IMG/VR virus record: IMGVR_UViG_3300046718_000243 | Span: 1 to 36,689 of that record | Origin: a virus | Length of the DNA: 36,689 bases | Direction: 5' to 3' (one strand) | Shown here: positions 32,301 through 36,689 of the stretch, piece by piece | Layout of the letters: the number at the start of each line of letters is the position of its first letter | How positions within the stretch are numbered: position 1 is the stretch's first letter | The notes under the pieces: model-generated | Told to the model about the DNA's origin: nothing | The model's input: only the letters and a program-made list of their open reading frames with translations | The model's database searches: none | Translations under genes and position numbers: made by a program

Positions 32301-35268
32301 GCCCATCAACCCTGAAATGGCGCGGCGCATGAACGCTCTCCAGGAGGAGAGAAATCGCGCTGGCGGTGCCGTCCCCGACGCCCCCTTCAAGAAGACCTGG
32401 CACGAACTCGCCTTGAAGCGCGCGATTCGCTACGCCGCAGAGAACAGGTACGACTCGGTGGGATGGACGACGGGGGAACAACAGGCGGAGAGGTATGACC
32501 TGTCAAAGCAGATCAGCAAGATCGAGTGGCTCAAGAGCAAGACGGGTCAGGGCGTTCACCTGACGGCCTACGACAAGTCAGGTAAAGAGGTCATTGGCGA
32601 TTGGTTCAAGCCGGAGACGATTCCGGACACGATCGGTAAGGAGTTGGCGGACAAGATCGCATCTAATCCCAGAGAGTCGGGAGACTTCTCCGGCGTGGAT
32701 CTCAAAGTCGGCGGCGAGGGGATGCGCGGCTTCTACGACAAGATGCTCCCCGCCGCCGCAGAGAAGATCGGGAAGGTGGGCGGGGCGAGAGTGGAAGACG
32801 CGACGATTGGCGCGTCGGCGAAAGAGGCTGGATGGCACATCAAGCAGCGGCAGGGCGGCTACGTTGTTGTCGATGAACGTGGCCGCGAGTACGGCTTCTA
32901 CGAGACGCTCGGGCACGCGCAGGAGGGCCTCGCGTCCTCGCTCGGAGCAAGCCCGGAGGATGTTCGTAATGGATTCCAGGTCCACTCCCTCGACATCACG
33001 CCCGCGCTGCGCGAGTCGGCCATGCAGCGAGGATTCCCCCGCTTCGCCCTCCCCGAGAAGCCCTCCGAGATCCCCGACATCCGAGAGGATCCCGAAGGCG
33101 CGAAGGCGCGCATCGAGGACTTCTACAAGCGCCGCGACCTCCTCGAAGCCGAGGCCGAGTCTCGATCCCGACAGCGCGAGCACGACCTCGCCGCCGCCGC
33201 GAAGGACACAGGCGTTCCCGAGAAGGACTGGCGACGCGCGATCGTCCGCTACATCGACGCGAAGCAGCACGGCGAGGGCGAACTCGACACGATCGGCTCG
33301 ACGCTCGACGCGGACCAACAGCGCATCATCGAGCTTGCGAAGAACCTGCCCGAGCCGATCAAGAAGATCGCCGATCAGATGGTTGAGACGGCGCGCGGGC
33401 ACCGGGACCAAGCCATCGCATCCGGCCTGATCGAGAAGGGCCTGGACTACTACACGGCGCACCTGTGGAAGCAGCCGGAAGGCGAGATGGCTCCCGAAGC
33501 TCGGGGCAAGTTCGGCACGAACACGCCGAGGGCGAAGCATCGATCCATCTCGATCATGCAGGGCCTTGCGAACGGGATGGAGTTGAAGGTGGACGACGCG
33601 ATTGCGGCAGAACGCATCGCCTCAAAGCAACTGATTCAGGCCGTGACGGATCGCAACTTCCTGAACGCGATGAAGGCGGCGGGGATCATCAAGGACGAGC
33701 CGGGGCCGGGCCTCGTCGCCTTGAAGCATCCTCGGCTCCGGATGCCTCCGAGCTACGCAGATCCGGCGACGGCGAAAGCCTTGAACCGCGCGCTGGGAAC
33801 GTCCGTGCTCTCGGACTTCGGGCCGATCCAGAAAATCTCCGACTTCACCCGAGCGGCGAAGTCCCTGCTCCTCACCACGTCCCTCTTCCACGATCGAGCT
33901 TTCGTCACGCGCTACATGCTCGGCGCTCCGGGCGCGATGGCGGCGAATCCGATCGAAGGCTATCGCCAAGGCGGCGAGATCATCCGGCGCTTCGACCAGC
34001 ACACGCAGGACTTGTTCGCGGCGGGGATGACGGGGCCGCACACCAATGACTTCGGCGACCTGAAGGAGAACGCCGGGAACGTCCTCACTCGCCAGCTCGA
34101 CAAGATCCGGATGGTCGGGGATGCGCGTCAGTTCCTCGCGGACATGAACCAGCGCCATTCCGACTTCCTCTTCGGCAAGCTCGGCCCGCACCTGAAAACG
34201 ATGGCGGCGCTTTCCGAGTACGTTCGTCTCCTGGACAAGCATTCCGACGCGATCACGGCCGGAACGGTCACGCGCGAGGAGATCGCCAAGGGCGTAGCGA
34301 CAACCTACAACAACCTCTTCGGCGGACAGAACCTCAAGAGGCTCGGCGAGTTCGGCCGAGACCCGACCGTCCAGCACGCATTCAGGCTTCTCGCGCTCGC
34401 GCCTGACTGGACCGAATCAAACCTGCGCCTTTGGGCCTCGATGTTCCAGAGGGGCATGAAGGGCGAGGTGGCGCGGGCCGTGATGGGACGAGCCTTCGCG
34501 CGGGCTGGCGCAGCCGTGATTGGGCTCAATCTCGCGCTCTCGACCGTGGACGACAAGAATGCGATGGAACGCTACGGCGAAGCTTGGAAACAGGGCGGGC
34601 TCCGCTGGATGGACGTGGACGTGACGCCGATCCTGCGTGCGATGGGGCGGGAGAAGCCCGAGCGCGTCTACTTCGGGGTGGTCTCGGCGCTGCGCGATGG
34701 GATCCGCGCTGCGGACTCTGCGCTCGAAAGCCTCGGACTCCCGAGCCTCGAAGGCGCTCCCAAGACGCAGCCCAACGGCGAGCCCTCGAAGGAGCGCAAG
34801 GTCGGCGCGCTGGAGGGCTACCTGTCCTCGAAGGGCTCCGTGCTCACCCGAGCCGCGCTGGACTTCGCGCGCGGATACGATTGGCAGGGCAAGGGCTTCA
34901 CGAGCTTCGGGGAGTTGCTCGGCATCGACGACAAGGGCGACTACAAACGAGCAGGCGCGGGCCACTACATCGGCCAGGAGAAGGGCGGCCAGCTCGCAGG
35001 CCAGCTCACTTCCTACAAGACCGAGAGCCCCGGAGTGGTCGGGCCGCGCCGGTTCCCGTCCTACATCGGAGCACAGGTCCGAGGCAACAGCCCGATCCCG
35101 TTCCAGAGCGCGGAGGCGGCCCTCGCTGGCGAGATGGACTGGGCGCTCGCGCTGGGTCGCTCGGCTGGGCTCGACTTGAAGGAGGAGCACCTTCCCCCGC
35201 CGCCGAAGGCGAAAGCCCCCGGCAGTAGCCTTTCGTTCCCCACTCTCACCCTAGGCGGCAATCGATGA
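29362..35268 (+). CDS. Ejection megaprotein: HELIH peptidase and polyvalent domains (T7 gp16-like position)
   Basis: A 1968-residue protein from GTG 29362. It begins with a 22-residue tandem repeat (QDPDVARILAGEDP at 6-19 and 28-41). Residues about 100-290 are Ala/Gly-rich with hydrophobic helices. A zinc metallopeptidase motif HELIH is at 443-447 (RRAVLFHELIHGPGWQ). Residues about 680-1220 carry phage polyvalent-type motifs: FSQYQLPGGTNYRELLMTLP, KMLFIEEVQSDWHQKG (about 930-945), RYAAENRYDSVGWTTGEQQ (1023) and GGEGMRGFYDKML (1117). The rest (1224-1968) resembles other internal virion proteins (LAPDWTESNLRLWASMFQRG, 1690s; one hydrophobic helix near 1706-1728). T7 gp16 has a transglycosylase instead; none is seen here. 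Expected role: form the tunnel and deliver effector domains with DNA. Confidence 0.75.
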   Translation: MPVDTQDPDVARILAGEDPAHVLGAQGQDPDVARILAGEDPGKVLSGGPPPPTAGDYAGSIMSSAARGLESGVGAAISSDVKLRQFAKEHLPVTSFPGLMLRAADAIIPPSSRAAAGQGLQSDAQSRFPVNPRVDAQSGGMAGAAKWMTQTLPEGIGQMAPGLAAGAVNPALGVFTMAGQAGLQQAGPAFDEMLQKTGDPVKAWTAYFLNLGGAGVAFAFPAGKIMGQLSGPAQSMVKSMLVDAGAVGLGNAAASTVHDAVVKELTGEDVPIFENAWKAGLEGLKFGAAVGVGVHGARAGIEALPTEGRLAGKAAEFVQGAKTELPSEKAPEGAEPPKPGAKAQMGEQEAPKFERAKQTISQVTPAGGAEPFGEAAGRLEAVEPTTPEEAQDLAIARKFGRKAFLVSHPDGEPMPVPGLTSEGVTYLDKNSSSSARRRAVLFHELIHGPGWQSIREDVARVDPEGLRAAEDAYTKRNAEMGLPELSPDQVQEEGLAHWTERNWVGIQHEILNPGRLQGFLQAQPSTGERLADMLVRMVRRVPGLSDASRTTAEDRLLAAREVLRTRDGLQDPAKLSEAAQAISRGLKASGMEWAKGEEERTAGFEFGKKVGAQPDVPLLPEAGSIQLPAGRTPAEAEGARVMDEKLGPQVPRLGPARDIQLPAGKPAPPPDELPNEAFPSRFALPPDALGFRSTLEDAAEEKLPERGSALQIIRTLENTPGVKSEEIEWSGLRQFLQGKSSVSKQEVLDYLKQSNVKVEERALGESPTQQGSITDLPNGKFRVSFPSLQDELYGERGLAISRLSSLRRHFGADDTKFSQYQLPGGTNYRELLMTLPKRGADYGLGSPARAVRGAEGWEVYDDAGHKYGVYYAGTEAEALAKARHGGPTDFGISEKRAAMSPDFTGGHYSDTPNVLAHLRVNDRTTADGKKMLFIEEVQSDWHQKGRRGGYANGPGTRSVDAIDREMNALHDEYPPPEEGEPINPEMARRMNALQEERNRAGGAVPDAPFKKTWHELALKRAIRYAAENRYDSVGWTTGEQQAERYDLSKQISKIEWLKSKTGQGVHLTAYDKSGKEVIGDWFKPETIPDTIGKELADKIASNPRESGDFSGVDLKVGGEGMRGFYDKMLPAAAEKIGKVGGARVEDATIGASAKEAGWHIKQRQGGYVVVDERGREYGFYETLGHAQEGLASSLGASPEDVRNGFQVHSLDITPALRESAMQRGFPRFALPEKPSEIPDIREDPEGAKARIEDFYKRRDLLEAEAESRSRQREHDLAAAAKDTGVPEKDWRRAIVRYIDAKQHGEGELDTIGSTLDADQQRIIELAKNLPEPIKKIADQMVETARGHRDQAIASGLIEKGLDYYTAHLWKQPEGEMAPEARGKFGTNTPRAKHRSISIMQGLANGMELKVDDAIAAERIASKQLIQAVTDRNFLNAMKAAGIIKDEPGPGLVALKHPRLRMPPSYADPATAKALNRALGTSVLSDFGPIQKISDFTRAAKSLLLTTSLFHDRAFVTRYMLGAPGAMAANPIEGYRQGGEIIRRFDQHTQDLFAAGMTGPHTNDFGDLKENAGNVLTRQLDKIRMVGDARQFLADMNQRHSDFLFGKLGPHLKTMAALSEYVRLLDKHSDAITAGTVTREEIAKGVATTYNNLFGGQNLKRLGEFGRDPTVQHAFRLLALAPDWTESNLRLWASMFQRGMKGEVARAVMGRAFARAGAAVIGLNLALSTVDDKNAMERYGEAWKQGGLRWMDVDVTPILRAMGREKPERVYFGVVSALRDGIRAADSALESLGLPSLEGAPKTQPNGEPSKERKVGALEGYLSSKGSVLTRAALDFARGYDWQGKGFTSFGELLGIDDKGDYKRAGAGHYIGQEKGGQLAGQLTSYKTESPGVVGPRRFPSYIGAQVRGNSPIPFQSAEAALAGEMDWALALGRSAGLDLKEEHLPPPPKAKAPGSSLSFPTLTLGGNR
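29377..29484 (+). repeat. 22-residue tandem repeat in the megaprotein N-terminus
   Basis: Copies of the 42-base core at 29377-29418 and 29443-29484 encode the identical peptide QDPDVARILAGEDP, each followed by x-x-V-L-x-G/A. Eight of the 14 codons differ, all synonymously at the third base. Confidence 0.85.
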
Positions 35269-36689
35269 GTCTCCTCGGCGACATCCTCGTCAACATCCAG
35301 CTCATGGAGGGCTACATCCAAGACCTTCTTGGAACGGATGATTCGATCGTTCCCTCGGGCGTCTCGGATCCGATCGTGGGCCAGGCCAACCTCGGTATCG
35401 GCGAGGGCTACGCGAACCTGATCGCCGACGCGATTCAGAGCCTTACGAGCAACATCAAGCGGGTCAAGTTGCACGAGCCTCCCCCGCCAGCACATCTTGA
35501 TGGCGTGCTCGCCACAGCCGGATGGACAAGTTTCACGTCGAGCGCGGACTCTCGAATCATTTACGTCTCCAGCTCTGGGGGTAACGACGCGAACGACGGT
35601 TTCTCGACGGCAACGCCAAAGAAAACGCTCGCGGGCGGCGTGGCGCTTTTGCGAAGCGGCTTTCCCGATTGGCTGCTATTGAAAAAGGGCGACGTTTGGG
35701 AGAACGGTGTCACTGAGACGTTCGGAAGCAACGCGATCAAGCTCGGCGGCGGCGGCCCGGCTGGCGGCCGTTCGATGTCGGAGCCGATGCTGATTGCATC
35801 CTACGGATCGGGTGAGCGGCCGAAGATCATCTCGCACTCGAACACAACAAGCTGCGGGAACGTGATTTTCTTCAACAACAACACGCCGCTCGCCAATTAC
35901 GTCGCCATCGTCGGGCTGTGGATCCACTCCGGCGCGGACGGAGTGACGCCAAATCCGAACAACGGGAACATAACCTCGGGAATTGCGGTCATCGCTGCGG
36001 CCCACACGGGCATCCTCATCGAGGATTGCAAGGTCGAGCAGTTCGTCATCAATATCCAGTTCACGAACGGCAGCGCCCACAACACGATCACGAACTGCGT
36101 CGTTCGCCGAAACGTGATCTGCGACGCGAGCATGGCCGGCGACAGCCTTTTCGGCCACGGTATTTACGCCGGCAACCTGGGCTCCTCGATCTTCGAGGAG
36201 AACATCATCGTTCACAATGGTTGGGTGCCCGGACAGATCCCGATTTCAAACGCGACGTGGAACGAGAGCGCGAAGACGCTGACGCAGACGGGAGCGTTCG
36301 CCTCCTACTACAACACGAACAGCGTCCACAATGGCTGGGCTGCCGGCGATGTGGTCGGGATCACAAGCGGATCCGGAGCTACGGTCTCTACCTACGACGT
36401 GGCGTCCGTCGTCTCGGCGGATCAGATCGTCCTGAAGACGAGCATCGGGTCAGGCGCTGGCGGCGGCATCGTCGGCACGCTCTACTGGGTCCAGTGTTTC
36501 AACTTCAACCGGCACAACTGCTACTTCCAGGACGGAATGCCGAACATGACCTTCCGGGGGAACATCCTCACGGAAGCCGACGGGATCCAATACCGAGGCG
36601 GTGGTGACCTCATCAATAACCTCGGACTGCGACTCGCCTACGCATTCCAGTTTGGGTCGGGGACGGATCTCCAGTACGACCCCAACGGC
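35265..36689 (+). CDS. Second tailspike, beta-helix, 3'-truncated by the window
   Basis: Starts at ATG 35265 in an ATGA overlap with the megaprotein and is still open at the last base, so 475 codons of a longer gene are visible. Residues 1-85 are helical (SLLGDILVNIQLMEGYIQDL; LIADAIQSLTSNIKRVKLHE), probably the virion anchor, with a Pro hinge (EPPPPA). From residue 86 the beta-helix begins: RIIYVSSSGGNDANDGFSTA, LLRSGFPDWLLLKKGDVW, SMSEPMLIASYGSG, then rungs with NCVVRRNVICD and NIIVHNGW. This matches the spike at 8466 closely from residue 361 of that protein. Position after the megaprotein is that of T7 gp17. Receptor binding or polysaccharide cleavage is likely; catalytic residues cannot be assigned. 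Confidence 0.75.
   Translation, partial: MSLLGDILVNIQLMEGYIQDLLGTDDSIVPSGVSDPIVGQANLGIGEGYANLIADAIQSLTSNIKRVKLHEPPPPAHLDGVLATAGWTSFTSSADSRIIYVSSSGGNDANDGFSTATPKKTLAGGVALLRSGFPDWLLLKKGDVWENGVTETFGSNAIKLGGGGPAGGRSMSEPMLIASYGSGERPKIISHSNTTSCGNVIFFNNNTPLANYVAIVGLWIHSGADGVTPNPNNGNITSGIAVIAAAHTGILIEDCKVEQFVINIQFTNGSAHNTITNCVVRRNVICDASMAGDSLFGHGIYAGNLGSSIFEENIIVHNGWVPGQIPISNATWNESAKTLTQTGAFASYYNTNSVHNGWAAGDVVGITSGSGATVSTYDVASVVSADQIVLKTSIGSGAGGGIVGTLYWVQCFNFNRHNCYFQDGMPNMTFRGNILTEADGIQYRGGGDLINNLGLRLAYAFQFGSGTDLQYDPNG

Noticed and set aside
1-36689. Prophage integration genes, CRISPR array, toxin-antitoxin pair or insertion sequence
   Set aside because: No integrase, repeat-spacer pattern, transposase or inverted terminal repeats were seen on either strand.

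Overview
The window is a contiguous piece of a GC-rich, short-tailed (podovirus-like) tailed-phage genome, or of a prophage or metagenomic contig derived from one. Every gene I can support lies on the + strand. Coding is almost gapless: most neighbours overlap by 1-14 bases (ATGA, GTGA, TTGA or TGATG junctions), and the longest gaps are about 65 bases. No rRNA, tRNA, CRISPR array, insertion sequence, integrase, replication gene or recognisable endolysin was seen. The host cannot be named; base composition suggests a high-GC bacterium. Both ends cut through genes, so the genome is incomplete here.

Region 1 (1-6613) is an accessory cluster of small, tightly overlapped genes. It includes a Lar-like restriction-alleviation zinc protein, a phage protein of the 'RKKPVVIEA' family, an HNH-type protein, an Ea22-like protein, a winged-helix DNA-binding protein and a small one-span membrane protein. 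Two mini-ORFs of 20 and 23 codons, a reused ribosome-binding/start cassette and a 25-bp direct repeat flanking one gene suggest that small cassettes are gained and lost here. A 598-residue protein of unknown family is set among them.

Region 2 (6679-11336) encodes virion-surface proteins: a lectin-like protein, a seven-repeat 'VSQSV' protein, and a 956-residue spike with two Ig-like domains and a beta-helix.

Region 3 (11333-19724) is packaging and head: small and large terminase, portal, a small protein, acidic scaffold-like protein, major capsid protein, a likely decoration protein and another beta-rich structural protein. A hairpin precedes the capsid gene and a longer one closes the block.

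Region 4 (19791-26085) is tail: fibre, small proteins, head-tail adaptor (T7 gp11-like position) and a 956-residue nozzle-like protein (T7 gp12-like position).

Region 5 (26072-35268) parallels T7 gp13-gp14-gp15-gp16: a GNAT-like protein, a small Gly-rich core protein, a Gln-rich core protein and a 1968-residue ejection megaprotein. The last carries a zinc-metallopeptidase motif (HELIH), a block resembling phage polyvalent-protein domains, and a C-terminal part resembling other internal virion proteins.

Region 6 (35265-36689, cut by the window end) is a second spike whose beta-helix is clearly paralogous to the one in region 2. The most interesting points are the paired spikes with swapped N-termini, the megaprotein with its selected N-terminal repeat and internal duplication, the VSQSV repeat protein, and the cassette structure of region 1.
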